NCBI RefSeq assembly: GCF_000005505.3
Contig: NC_016134.3
Coordinates: 8,972,624-9,036,623, forward strand
DNA from: Brachypodium distachyon
Lineage: Eukaryota; Streptophyta; Magnoliopsida; Poales; Poaceae
Length of the DNA: 64,000 nucleotides
Reading direction: 5' to 3'
The notes below the pieces were generated by a model. That model was not told where the DNA came from and did no database searches. It saw nothing but the letters and a program-made list of their open reading frames with translations. The position numbers and the translations under genes are program-made. Positions 36,414-48,620 of this stretch are shown here, in pieces (the stretch's first letter is position 1; each line of letters starts with the position of its first letter).

Positions 36414-38429
36414 ATGGCTCCCAAGCGCAAGTCTCCGGCTGCGGCGGCTAAGGCGCCGGCGATGTCGCCGAGGAAGACGCGGAGCATGGCCGCCGGGAAG
36501 CGGGGCGCGGTGGCGCCGGCCAAGGAGGAGGGGGAGGCTGAGGCGGTGCCGGTGCAAGCGGCGACTGCGCTGAAAGGGTGGAAGAAGGAGGTGGCGGCGG
36601 CGGCGGTGGAGAAGGAGGATGCAGATGCGGTGCCGGTGCAGCCTGCCGCGAAGCAGAAGGGGAGGAAGAAGGCCAAGAAGGAGGTCGCGGCTGCGGTGGC
36701 GGAGGAGGATGAGGGTGCTTCCGTGCAAGACGGGAAGCGCGTCGTCGTGGAAGCTTGGTGAGTTCGTTCGCGTGACGGTTACAGGTTTTACCTCTTGGGA
36801 TTCTGGACGAATTTAAGGAATTTAGGGTTCGATTTAGTGGGGTTTTGGGTATGATTAATAATAATTGATAAAAGAGGCGAAGTTTTAAGATTGTTTTGTA
36901 GATTAGATTGGGGCAAAAGGTGCCAATTTTGGGGTGTAAGATGAACTGACTGAACTGTAGTAGGTATCCGATCTATTGGGGTTTACCTGAAGCAGGTATC
37001 TGACTTTCTGTTTGCAAGTGTTGAGTGATGCATGAATCATGATCAATTGAAGTAGGTATAGCATGTGCTCCAACTTGTAAAGAAATCCAACAGGAGTCGC
37101 AAGCTGCAAACCACGACTAAAAATTAGTTCCATCCAGTAGTTTCCATCTTCAAGTTGGAGCCTGGGTGTCGATTAAGCTGCCCTGGAGAATCACCGATAT
37201 TTCAAGGGTAACGCACCTGCTGAAATAGTACCATTTCCTTTTGTGGACCTAAAATTTGCTCTCCAGCGGAGTTTGAAGGTTTGCAAGATTAAATTATTTT
37301 GGGTAACTAGAGATGTAGAGAACCTCATTTGCACAATATTTATTCGCACCTCTTTTCCATTTTGGAAATTAACAAATGGGAAACTACTAGGAACAAGCAA
37401 AACATGTTATTTATTGTTTGCTGGAGATAAGAGTTACTTTTTCTTATGATTACTTATGTAGGAAACTTGGAGTTTTTTGTTACATAAACGCCGAACATTG
37501 TTCTGCACTGTAAATTTCAAAATGTTTCAGAGATGACCCCATTTGATGCAAACTTATTTCTTCATTGCACATATGAAAGTACTATTTGAATCTACCTGGC
37601 AAGTTGAATGCTCTGCAGCCCATCCCTTTGTAAACTTGATATGATCTTGTATTTGTTTTGTCAACTCTGGCTGGAATTATGGTTGTAGTTTCCTCTTACC
37701 ACTTTCTTGTTTGTTCAACTCTCCAGCACCCAATGCCAGCACTTTAAGAAAAGAGCTTTGAAGGTGAAGGAGGATTTGGAAAGTGCTGTCCCCGGGCTTT
37801 CTGTGATAATCAACCCTGAAAAGGTATCTCCAGTGTGTTACTTCTTCATAATCATCATGAACTTCACCATGCCATGATTGACATTTTGTTTTTGCATCTC
37901 ATGCTTTTCTTGATCGTCACCCTTTTTACTGCCTCATTCTCAGCCACGCCGTGGGTGTCTTGAGATACGTGAGGAAGGCGGTGAAGTCTTCATATCACTG
38001 CTGGTAATCTCACTCATCATCCATGGGATTCTTAATCACATAGCAGTACTCAGTTAGCTATAATCATACTTTTATTTTGCCAAAAGCTTACTTTTGATTC
38101 ATACTCGTTACAATTCCGTTTGATTGTTTCATAGTACTAGGCAACATTTCAACCAGATCCATAATATATGTGTTGCTTCAGTTGCAAAATCAAACTCTCT
38201 GCATTATACTGATAATTGAGGCCTATCAACATGCGTGTTTTCTTACATTGGTTTCTTGCCGCCATTCTAATTAATATTACTGCATTGGTTCAAGATGCGG
38301 GGTGACTTTGCAATTTGATTTAAGTAACATGCTGAAATTGACGTGCAGAACATGCCTCGGCCCTTCACAGCGATGAAGAAGCTTGACATGGACGAGGTCA
38401 TCCAGGACATTGTCAAGAAGATTTCCTGA
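36414..38429 (+). CDS. Selenoprotein H-like Rdx protein (Cys homologue)
   Basis: Predicted nuclear, thioredoxin-fold redox protein of the SelW/SelT/SelH (Rdx) family, 193 residues. Four exons: 36414-36757, 37727-37823, 37944-38003 and 38349-38429. All junctions have GT/AG signals and the total is in frame. The N terminus MAPKRKSP is Lys-rich and continues with a 28-residue imperfect repeat (AVPVQ…K) and Lys clusters likely to act as nuclear localisation signals. The first splice creates a Cys codon and the motif VVVEACTQCQHF. Animal SelH has CxxU at this point, so the selenocysteine is replaced by Cys. Downstream NPEKPRRGCLEIREEGGEVF and the C-terminal FTAMKKLDMDEVIQDIVKKI match the SelH pattern. 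An in-frame ATG at 36255 exists but adds unrelated residues. Confidence 0.85.
36545..36712 (+). repeat. 84-bp imperfect coding repeat in the SelH-like gene
   Basis: GGTGCCGGTGCA recurs at 36545 and 36629, an 84-base (28-codon) period. It duplicates an Ala/Lys/Glu-rich segment in the N-terminal tail. Confidence 0.6.
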
Positions 38430-39650
38430 ATCTGATCAGGCATTCATGATTGGAGGCCCCCCTTTTGCGATGGAAAACATGAGCGTTCAGGGCTAATTTT
38501 GGGTAGGAACTTGATATCACAGTGGCCATAAAATGTGGAATCACTGGTCTGTTAATTATGCATCTGATGTAGCCGAGACATGTCGAATTAATCGAAGTGG
38601 CAAATGGATATTAATGCTCAATAGTCCATGTTCTAGATGTGTGATCTTGTATGTGCTTTCTGTGCTGATCATGGCCTTGGCTGTTTCCTCATTTTGGATT
38701 ACTTAGCTGTTCTATGTTTACTTAGAAGTCCCCATCAGCCTGAATTGCTGTGCTCATCTTGGTAAGAGATAATCAAATAACAGCTTAGCACTTTAGCAGT
38801 CATCTCTGTTCTTCTATGTAACCATTTCACAAGGTACAACTCTAAATTTCCAGGCGTGTCAAATCAGTTCATCTGTTGCACAAATGAGACAGCCATATAT
38901 GTTCTTTGCTCAATAGCGACAGCGATCGACTAAAGATGGCCTGTGCAGACGGCATCAGCATGAATAGCTGGTATGGATGTACGATTGAATGATTGCCATA
39001 AACTTATAGGACTATGTTTGCAAAATTTTCAGATTGCATCAACTGAAGGGTTAGAAATTACATTATGAATTTCATGACACATAAAAGCTCACCCCTCGTT
39101 TATACAATACAAACCACACAGTAGTACTATTTGACAAAGAGATGAACCGAAAATTAAAAAATGTTGGAACATTTGATCCATGTTGTGCAGCTCGCATTAT
39201 GCTTTGGCTCCATTGCCAGGGCTGCTCTGCATTAATGCATAACTGAAGATGAACAAGGCTGGCTAGCTTCACTTCCACCTGCTCACATCAATATTTAAAG
39301 TATATCAGTTTCACCGGATATATATAGGACCATGCAGCTGGGTTTAACTTATCGACATTTTACATTTCATCAGAGCAGTTTGACATATCAACTAATCATG
39401 CAGTCTGTCGAATGGATCATCAAAGCGATCGCCAATAATACAAAAGGAAATACATGTGTACGTGGAAGTATTGGTTAACAGCTAATGTTTTGCTTAGCAA
39501 ATTGCTAAGAGGTGTATCAACTTACTTTCTATCCGAGTAATTTTACATATCACCGAAGGAGTCAAGTACCAAGAATGAAATTAGAAGATGTGGCAGAAAA
39601 ACAATAATACCAAATTAGAAGAGTGCAAGGACGATCTAATTACCAGCAGG
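38430..39650. other. Spacer between SelH-like gene and ALP1-like copy 1
   Basis: Contains the presumed 3' UTR of the SelH-like gene in its first few hundred bases. No other gene or element with clear ends is seen. Confidence 0.4.
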
Positions 39651-40898
39651 CTAGCACCGCTTCTCTTCCCGTGCTTCGCATTTTGCTCTATACCCTGAGC
39701 CGGGTGAAGCAAATATTTCCTGTTGCTCCTCTGGGTCAACAAAACAAATGAAGAATGGAATCAGCATGAGGAAGTAAATTGAAGAAACAATATGTGGACA
39801 GGGCATTCTAACAGATAATGGAGAGACTTAGAGTAGAAGATGTAGCTCGAAGCAGTCGTGTTAACTTACCTTCAGATTGAGATGATATGCTGGTTAATAA
39901 GTGCTGGGACAGTATATCCCTCATCCTGACAGCGTCTTCATCTGCTAACTGGCGCACTTGATCGCTGTAATTCACCTCCCGGTCACTGAGCATGCCTGCA
40001 CCCTCTTCCATGTCTATCACTATGTTATGCAACCTGCAGCACACGCTGATTGCTCTGGTCATCTCGCTTGGATTGTCCGGGCGCCACTCGCTGTGCATGA
40101 TCTTCCATGTGCTTTCGAACCTTGCCATCGCCTTCAGCGCGATGTTTCTAGCTGCAGAGTGTCTCCTGTTGAACTCGGCTTGATAAGAAGAAATATTTGG
40201 GAGGTCATTCTGTAGCTCATCATAAGGTGTGAGCAGCCAGGGCCGAAGAGGATATCCTACATCACCAATTACGTATTCCCCAACTTCTTCTGATGATACC
40301 TTGAGCTTGTTGCCATTCAGCCATGCACCCTTCTCGCACTCCTTGAAGAGCATAGAGTCATGCAAAAAGCTCAACTGGTTCGTGTTACCTACCCGCAGTC
40401 CCACCAAAATGCTTGTGAACCTCATATCTGGACCGACGACGCCTTGAAATACAATGCTGTCCTTGTCCTGATGGTCCCAGCTTCTTGACACAGATGTGAT
40501 ATGAGTTGTATGCAAAACGCCGCAGCAGTTTGGCAGGCCATGGATCTCGTCAAACTTGGATTTTATCTTCTCAATTTCATCAGATTGTGGCCAGCGTAGA
40601 TGGCGCTTTGCTCTCTCCAACATGGCACCAGCAAAACTCTTGGTTACCATCGACACGGTTGACTCGTCCACTCCAATAAAGGATCCTACAATTGCAGGTG
40701 AGTCGCCAGAGTTGAGCATTATCAGAGCGATGGCTACTCGCTCCTCTAAAGAAAAGAACCTCACATAAAAAAGGAAGTAGTTGTTCATAATTTCCAAAGA
40801 CGATTCCTTCAGCAAGCTGCAGACGTAGTCAAAGGTTCTTCTAGGCATTTTCAACACTGACTTGAGTGTTTGTGCATCCTCCAAAATACTAAGGGTTC
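39651..40898 (-). CDS. ALP1-like protein copy 1 (PIF/Harbinger transposase-derived), open frame
   Basis: Member of the plant ALP1-like/HARBI1 (DDE_Tnp_4) family of domesticated transposases. Main exon 40898-39870, then a donor (GAAG|GTAAGT) and a last exon 39730-39651 giving the tail EEQQEIFASPGSGYRAKC... and a TAG. The 5' exon with the start codon was not found; the frame enters at SILEDAQTLKSVLKM. N-terminal helix-turn-helix-like region: PRRTFDYVCSLLKESSLEI. In the nuclease fold the first catalytic Asp block is GVLHTTHI (Asp replaced by His), the second is kept (VIGDVGYPL), and the Glu of the ARxxxERAF block is replaced (RNIALKAM). The enzyme is predicted catalytically dead, as in known ALP1-type proteins, which act as chromatin-associated regulators. 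It is the only intact one of five copies here. Confidence 0.75.
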
Positions 40899-41636
40899 CT
40901 GAAGAAGATGCAAAAGTGGAACATAAATTTCAATGCAACAACTCAGCTGCGACAGTGTTAAAATTTCATCCACAAATTCAAAAAAAAGTATTGTTCGACA
41001 ACCCATACAACAGATAGAGATCAGTTCGATTTAGACTCTATCCTAAAACTGTAGCTAGGTGTGAGTGATCGTTTGTTAAAACTGTAGTAAGTAATCGTTT
41101 TGTTTTGATCAACTTTAGGTGTCAGATCAGACACGTAAAAGAGGAGGCCATCCGACAAAAGATAGAGATCAGTTCAATTAAGACTCTATCCTAAAAAAAA
41201 AGTTTAAATTAGACTCACTGAAGACAATATATACGGGCATTGAGTAAATTGCGAAAAAACACATATCCAGCGGATTGAGTAATCCACCAACCCAAGTAAT
41301 TTTAACTGATACCCACGGGCACAAAACTATTGACTAACAAAACACCCAAAACTTGCAGCTTTGGCGAAGTTCCCACATGTCATAGTCACGAGCCATTTTT
41401 TGGCTTGATTCTTCCTCCCGACCCGCTGGAGCCGCATCTTGAGGCGAGCCGCTCACATCTACATCCTCCGGCGGGTTCAGCGGCAGATTCAAGTTGACGA
41501 ACGCGCAGGACAGTGAACCTGCCGAGGAGGTTGCGGTGGAAGAAGCGGGCGGGTTCCGACCTCGACCGCGAACTCCATCCTCCGCCCAGCGGATCCCATC
41601 CGCGCCGGCTCTCTACGACGCCTCTAGCCTCTCGCC

Positions 41637-41735
41637 GTGGGAAACTGCTGCGGTGCGCCGTCATCGTCGCAGGGCGGCAGGAAGAATATGCGGAGGCAGA
41701 AGGCGAACCCCTTCACCGTCGCGTACAACCGGGGT
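41637..41735 (+). pseudogene. Calcium-dependent protein kinase N-terminal fragment with lost start
   Basis: The plus strand reads V-GNCCGAPSSSQGGRKN followed by QKANPFTVAYNRG. This matches the N-terminal variable region of grass CDPKs, where MGNCC is the myristoylation/palmitoylation signal and NPFxxxYN precedes the kinase domain. The start codon is GTG in place of ATG, and no kinase domain follows. It is a short, probably captured or decayed fragment. Confidence 0.5.
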
Positions 41736-42084
41736 GGGCTCATGGGGCAGTTCCTGTTTGGGTAGGGGGCTCAGGTGGCGGTTGCTGCTCGGGGAGGTGG
41801 GCTCCTGTCGCCGCCGGTGCTGGAGGAAGGGGGCGAGCAGGAGGGAGGATTGAAGAGAAGACCTGGCGGCGAATTTTGCCGGCAAATGGATACGGCTCGG
41901 CTTCCATTGAACTTGGTCAACAAACCAGGCTCGTGCCTATATGACAGGTGGGCCAGGATCATCAACTTGGCCAAATCTGCGATTTTCGGGTGTTTTGTTA
42001 CTCATTAGTGTTGGACTTGTGGTCTGTTTAGGTGGGCGTGAGATTACCTTTTAACCTCCTGCGTTGGTACCTCGCCTTGATCGC

Positions 42085-42540
42085 TGGCCATTCACGTGAT
42101 GGTACATGGAGGTACCGTCCATCTGCAGCCGTTAGATTTGAAGACATGGACGGTTGCAAAAATATCAAGCACCGGAGAACTTCCCAAAAAACAAAGTGTG
42201 GTGGCACGATCTACTGCTGAAGCAGAGTTTAGGTCCACGGCTTCGGGATTGTGTGAATTGATGTGGCTGACGATATTATTATCTGAACTCAAGCTGTTTG
42301 ATGGTGGACCACTGGAACTCAATTGTGACAACCAAGCTGCAGTCAATCCAGTCATAGGGCTAAACATGTTGAAATTGATAGATACTTTATAAAAAGAAAA
42401 GACAGATGAGGGAACTCTCCAAGTTAACTTTGTTAGATCTGAAAATCAAATTGCTGATGTGTTGACAAAAGGTGTTAGGGCCAGTTGTTAAGGCTTCCTT
42501 GACCGGCTCCTCTGAAAAGCTGCCCTCCCCAGCTTCATGA
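42085..42540 (+). mobile_element. Ty1/copia remnant (RNase H end of pol)
   Basis: The plus strand encodes KKQSVVARSTAEAEF, LCELMWLTILL, LNCDNQAAV and, after a stop, NQIADVLTKG: the end of a copia-type RNase H domain. Stops and lost segments show decay. No LTR was identified around it. Confidence 0.85.
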
Positions 42541-42708
42541 AGTAGTCGACAACTAAATTTGATTAGTCTTTGGCCTAAACTACTTTGAAAATCTATCTAA
42601 ATTTAGGATGCGGCTTCTCCAGGAAGATAGGTCCCGCCCAAGCAATCCCGCTTCAAACCAACCAAATCCATGTCCTCCTGCCAGACAATACATTTTTCCC
42701 CGCGCACG

Positions 42709-42965
42709 CGACGGTGCATTTCGCACCATGTCGGCGGTGCATTCCGCACCATGTCGGCGGTGCATTCCGCACCGGCAGTGCATTGCGTGCCGGCGGTGCA
42801 TTTGTACCCGCGCCGGCAGTGCATCACGCGCCGCTACTGGTGCACCCATGCACCGCCATCGGGGTAGGCAGTGCATTCGTCGGAGCGCCGCCCGTGCACC
42901 GGTGCACTGCCGCCGGACCATCACCGGTGCACTGGTGCACCTCGCACCGGCGCTTTCGCAGGACA
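42709..42965. repeat. Degenerate GGTGCAT/CGCACC repeat cluster
   Basis: GGTGCATT and its near-palindromic partner CGCACC recur many times, for example the 21-base unit GGTGCATTCCGCACCATGTC. The cluster is GC-rich and open in several frames, which gives spurious reading frames rich in His, Cys and Arg. Confidence 0.7.
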
Positions 42966-43307
42966 GTGCACTTCGAAATCAATGACGAATTGCGCCACCA
43001 CGGCGCTGCTCCTCGCCGCCGCCGGTCGACGGCAGACCCCCGCCGGTGCGCCGCCGTCACCCCTCGCTCGCCGGCGGTGCGTCACGATCTGCCGCCGCGC
43101 GGCCTCCTAATGGTGCGCGCGGCCTATAGGAGAGCCGGTTGCAGAATATACTATACACACACATGTTACTAGCTGCTCGTGGTACACGGTGCAACATCGC
43201 TCAACGTGAAATTTCTAATTAGCATGATGACACTAAAAAACAAACTAAAAAGCCAGTAATTGTAACAGAACCAATTAAGAAGAGGGAGCGCAGTTGTGTT
43301 TCTTTAC

Positions 43308-44346
43308 CTCCGGATTCCAATGGTTTGCTGGTCAACGACAACATATCCCTCGTTGCGACCGTGTCCTCATCTGCTAACTGGCGTACTTGCTGGCTACGGT
43401 TCATCTTCTGATACTTTACTGTGCCTGCCTTACACTCCATGTCTACCACTATATTATGCAATATGTAACATGCTTGGATTGCCCGAGAAAGCTCAAGCTG
43501 ATTTTTTGGACGTCAACTCTCCGCGCAGGATCTTCCATGTGTCTTTCAACCTTGCTACAGAACTCGACACAACTATTGTAGCTTCTGAGTGTCTCCTATT
43601 GAACTCCACTCGACCATCTGAGAGGTCATTCTCCAACTGGTACGGTGTGAGCAGCCAGGGAAGAAGAGGAAATGCTCCATCACCAATTATGTATTCTGCA
43701 ACTTGCCATCCATTCAGCTTGCTACCATTCAACCAATTACCCTTCTCGCACTCCTTGAAGAGCCTAGAATCCTTCAAAATGCTTGACTCATTCTTGTTGT
43801 CTAGCGACCCCAACCAAATTTCTCTGAACTTCATGTCTGTAGCAACTACAAGTTGGATTAGCCTGCCGGCATTCACCTCATGATCACTGTTTTCTGATCC
43901 AAATGTGAAGTAAGCTGTATGTACAACACCACAGCAGTTTGGCAGCCGTGAATGTTGTCAAACTTGTACTTGATCTTCTCTATTTCGCTGGAGTCTGGCC
44001 ACCATAAGTGGTGCGAAGCTCGCTGCCACATAACATCTGCAAACGTCTGGGTGATCAGCGAGATGGTTGCCTCGTTCACACCAATAGAGGATCCTAAGGT
44101 TGCAGCTGGGTTGCCAGAGTTGAGCATTATCAACGCAATGGCTACTCTATCTTCTAAAGAAAAGAACCTTATATCGAAAAAAAAGTAGATGTTCATAATT
44201 CCCAAAGACAATTCCTTCAGCAAGCTGCAGATATAGTCAAAGGTTCTTCTTTGCATTTTCAACACAGATTCGATTAGTTGTGCATCTTCAAAAATATCCA
44301 GGGTTCCTGCACGAGAAGAGGATGCAAAAGTGGTTTCACAATCCAT
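43308..44346 (-). pseudogene. ALP1-like copy 2, two frameshifts
   Basis: Same family and layout as copy 1. It begins MDCETTFASSS and runs FDYICSLLKELSLGI, then loses frame near 43946, where one G is missing compared with copy 3 (GGCAGCCGTG against GGCAGGCCGTG). It resumes with TDMKFREIWLG, IIGDGAFPLLPWLLTPY and RLKDTWKIL. A second break follows near 43515, where two bases (CT) are missing. The exon ends at a conserved donor (GGAG|GTAAAG) at 43308. Confidence 0.85.
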
Positions 44347-45077
44347 AACTTGAAGTCAAGAGCTGACTTGTCACAGGGTTAAAATTGCATCCATAAATTC
44401 AAAAGTAATTGGTCGACAACAGATACAGCAACTAGTAATTGCTAAAACTGAAGTAAATATTCATTCTTTTTTTTAACGAACTTTAGGTGTCAGATCACAC
44501 ACCTAAAAGAGGAGGCCATCCGGCCGGTTGCACACCATATATCAGTTTCAATTAAATACAGTGACGACAATATATACCTGCGCTACCTCATGCACACATA
44601 TGGCAAATACTCATTTATTGTGTGTCTCTTGCTCCAAACTGCCGGACTCTCAATAGCGGAAGATCATATAACATCCCACACGACACATATGCATATATTT
44701 GTGCATCTATTGAATATGGAAATTAGATCAACTTCATGCAAGATCAAGATTCGCCTTTATGCACACATGCATGGTAATTTTGGTTACATATATATACATC
44801 TAAAATTCTATTACTAAAGAATAAGGTGTCATCACTCACGATGTAGCTCGGCTTTGACAACCGGCAGTAAATGAACCATTCACACCAGGTGACCTGTTCA
44901 CAAAGTTAATTAACGTTGTTCTACGGTCGAGGTACTCTATAAAAATATCATTGCTCCAAGTGACGTCAACAGGGTTGTCAAGTTTCTTCTAGAACTTGTT
45001 GGTACCAGAAGAAAAATCTAACAGACACAGAAACCAACCGAATTAAGATGCAGCAATATTAGTACTAATTAATTTAC

Positions 45078-46090
45078 CTCCAGATTCCGACGGTTTTCTA
45101 GTCAAGTGTTGCGACAATATATCCCTTGCTGCTACTGCATCCTCATCTGCTAACTGGTGAACTTCCTGGCAAAGCTGCATCTTGCGATAGCTCGCTATGC
45201 CTGCCTTACACTCCATTTGTATCACTATATTATGCAATGTGAAGCATTCTATGATTGCCCGAGAAAGCTCAAGGTGATTGTTTGGACACCAACTCTCTCC
45301 GTGCAGGAACTTCCACGTGTCTTTCAACCTTCCTACAGCCCTCGACACAACTGTCGTGGCTTCCGAGTGTTTCCTATTGAACTTCAGTCGACAATCTGAG
45401 AGGTCATTCTCCAACTGGTATGGTGTGAGCAGCCAGGGAAGAAGAGGAAATGCTCCATCACCAATTATGTATTCTCCAACTTGCCATCCATCCGATAAAT
45501 TCAGCTTGCTACCATTCAACCAATTACCCTTCTCGCACTCCTTGAAGAGCCTCGAATCCTGCAAAATGCTTGACTCGTTCGTGCTGTCTGGCGGCCCCAA
45601 CCAAATTTCTGTGAACCTCATGTCTGTACCAACAACAACTTGGACTGGCCAGCCGTCATTCACCTCATGATCACAGTTTAGTGATCCGAATGTGAAGTGA
45701 GCTGTATGTACAACACCGCAGCAGTTTGGCAGGCCGTGAATCTTGTCAAACTTGTACTTGATCTTCTCAATTTCGCCAGAGTCTGGCCAGCACACGTGTG
45801 AAGCTTGCTGCCACATAACATCTGCAAACGTCCGAGTTATCAGCAAGACGGTGCCTCGTTCACACCAATAGAGGATCCTACGGTTGCAGGTGGGTTGCCA
45901 GAGTTGAGCATTATCAGCGCAATGGCTACTCGATCTTCTAAAGAAAAGCACCTCAGATCAAAAAAGAAGTAGCTGTTCATAATTTCCAAAGACGATTCCT
46001 TCAGCAAGCTGCAGACATAGTCAAAGGTTTTTCTTGGCATTTTCAACACAGACTCAAGTGTTTGTGCATTCTCAAAAATTGCCAGGGTTC
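45078..46090 (-). pseudogene. ALP1-like copy 3, one frameshift
   Basis: Starts after an acceptor at 46091 with GTLAIFENAQTLESVLKM. It loses frame near 45853, where one T is missing relative to copy 4, in the SIGVNEAT block. From there a 280-residue frame runs unbroken: GLPNCCGVVHTAHF (no catalytic Asp), IGDGAFPLLPWLLTPY and RLKDTWKFLHG, to the donor at 45078. It needs only one base to be open, so the loss is recent or a sequencing error is possible. Confidence 0.85.
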
Positions 46091-46757
46091 CTGCGCAAGA
46101 AGAAGATGCAGAAGTGCTGTCACAATCGATAACTTGATGGCAAGAGCTCAGCTGTGAGAGTGTTAAAACTGCATCCACCAATTCAGAGACTAGTACCGAT
46201 CGGCAACCCAGGCCATACAACACAACAGGTACATACTTTTCTGTTTTAACCACAATATAAAAGAGGAAGCCGTCCGGCAGGTCACACACCATATTCGTGC
46301 ACTACCTCATGTATTCATATGGCACATACTCATTTCGTGTCTGTTGCTCCAATCGTCCAGATTCTATAGATATATGATAATATAATATAACACGAACCAA
46401 ACATTTAAATATGGAATTAGGATCAATGTGGTTTGTCAGAATTTTTTTGATCAATGTGCATGTGTGATAGACTCCTTTCTCCAGACATGCATGGTAATTT
46501 TGGTTACACATATGTACATCTAAAACTTTGTTCCTACACACACATGCGCATATGTTTTTTTGAGATTGACAATGTGTATATGTACATCTAAAGCTTATTA
46601 AAGAACAAGGGGTCATCAGACACAGTGTAGCTCGGCTTTGACAACTGGCAATAAATGAACCATGCACACCAGGTGGTCTGTTCACAAAGTTAAGTAACGT
46701 TGTTCTATGGTCGATGTACTCCATACAAATATCATTGCTGCAAGCAACGACAGCAAG

Positions 46758-47525
46758 GTTGTACATTTTTTATTATTTGATATTGTTTCTGTTAGAACAA
46801 CTAGCATAACAAACAAGGCATTTGCGTGGCTAGATTTATTTGATATTGTTATGCTCCCTCTGATTCATATTACTTGTCTCAAACTTGTCCAAATATAAAT
46901 GTTTCTATGTTTAAAAAGCGTCTAGATACATGTAATATTTCGACAAGTAATATGGATCGGAGGGAGTATTTTGATGTTCTGTCCTGTCGGCTGGGACACA
47001 ATAACGAGTTATAATTCAATTTAATTTGCAGCTACACTCACAATGATATATCAATCATAGTATTGAAAAATTCAATAACCACATTTTGAAAAAAGACATA
47101 AATCTTTTTGGTCTCAAACAAAGATATGGTTCCTGAGAAAACTCTGTTAGTGTGAACAATCAGACTTAAAGGAATAATCATATAGTCAATTAGGTTTCTA
47201 AACTAGGTAATAACAATCTACTATATACTAAAAGTACATGAAGATAGAAAGACAAGAAAATGCAAAAAAAGGCAAAACATTTGACAGTTAATATGTGGAC
47301 ATGGATAATTACAGCCATTGGGATCTTCCTAATCGTAACGGCGGAAGATCTCTCCAGGAACATTACATTGATACCGCTGATCGAGGTTAGGCCGGGATCC
47401 TAGTTACTAAATTTATTAAAAGTGTAAAGAATGTTCAATGTAATAATAATTACTAAAATTAGAAAGTTGTATTTAGTAACATGACCAAACTTCCGAACTT
47501 TTGAAAATACATCAGGCATAAACAT
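46758..47525. other. Insertion that splits the ALP1 spacer repeat
   Basis: The spacer upstream of copies 2 and 3 aligns until about 46758 and resumes near 47525 (AAGTTCTTCTAGAA). About 760 bp have entered here. The insert is AT-rich, encodes nothing recognisable and contains a Stowaway MITE. Confidence 0.6.
46852..46966. mobile_element. Stowaway MITE
   Basis: Left end CTCCCTCTGATTCATATTAC and right end inverted GTAATATGGATCGGAGGGAG, followed by TA. The left end has two extra bases between TA and CTCCC. Confidence 0.8.
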
Positions 47526-47618
47526 CAAGTTCTTCTAGAAATTGTTGGTACCAGAAAGCAAATTTAAAAGACAGCCAAACGAATTAACATGCAGCAACAG
47601 TTGTACTAATTAATTTAC

Positions 47619-48620
47619 CTCCAGATTCCGATGGTTTGCTAGTCAAGTGTTGTGACAATATATCCCTTGCCGTGATCGCATCCTCATCTGCTAACTAGCG
47701 CACTTCCTAGCTACAGTTCATCTTGTGATAGCTTGACGTGCCTGCCTCACAGTCCATTTTTATCACTATGTTATGCAATATGCAACATGCTATGATTGCC
47801 CGAGAAAGCTCAAGCTGATTTTTCGGACGCCAACTCTCTCCGTGCAGGATCATCCATGTGTCTTTCAACCTTGCTACAGCCCTCAACACAACTGTTGTGG
47901 CTTCTGAGTGTCCTATTGAACTCCACTCGACCATCTGAGAGGTCATTCTCCATCTGGTACGGTGTGAGCAGCCAGGGAAGAAGAGGAAATGCTTCATCAC
48001 CAATTATGTATTCTCTAACTTGCCATCCATCCGATAAATTCAGCTTGCTACCATTCAACCAAGCACCCTTCTCGCACTCCTTGAAGAGCCTCGAATCCTG
48101 CAAAATGCTTGACTTGTTCGTGCTGTCTGGCGGCCCCAACCAAATTTCTGTGAACCTCATGTCTGTACCAACAACAACTTGGACTAGCCTGCAAGTCATT
48201 CACCTCATGATCACAGTTTAGTGATCCGAATGTGAAGTGAGCTGTATGTACAACACCGCAGCAGTTTGGCAAGCCGTGAATCTTGTCAAACTTATACTTG
48301 ATCTTCTCAATTTCGCTGGCACACGTGTGAAGCTCGCTGCCACATAACATCTGCGAACGTCCGAGTTATCAGCAAGACGGTTGCCTCATTCACACCAATA
48401 GAGGATCCTACGGTTGCAGGTGTGTTGCCAGAGTTGAGCATTATCAGCGCAATGGCTACTCGATCTTCTAAAGAAAAGCACCTCAGATCGAAAAAGAAGT
48501 AGCTGTTCATAATTTCCAAAGACGATTCCTCCAGCAAGCTGCAGACATAGTCAAAGGTTTTTCTTGGCATTTTCAACACAGACTCAAGTTTTTGTGCATC
48601 CTCAAAAATAGCCAGGGTTC
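47619..48620 (-). pseudogene. ALP1-like copy 4, several lesions
   Basis: Closest to copy 3. It runs GTLAIFEDAQKLESVLKM to TFADVMWQRASHVC. Then an 11-bp deletion near 48320 removes the WPDSGEI block. A frame change near 48190 lies in the VNDxWPVQ block, the RRHSEA codons are damaged near 47911, and stops lie near 47695-47711 in the LADED and NxSQEV region. The conserved donor is at 47619. Confidence 0.85.

Noticed and set aside
36338..36728. Minus-strand frames opposite the SelH-like first exon
   Set aside because: Low-complexity Ala/Arg/Leu translations of the coding repeat, explained by the plus-strand gene.
41386..41664. Possible first exon of ALP1-like copy 1
   Set aside because: Minus-strand frame of 92 residues about 0.5 kb upstream, but no donor joining it in phase could be supported and it overlaps the CDPK-like text on the other strand.
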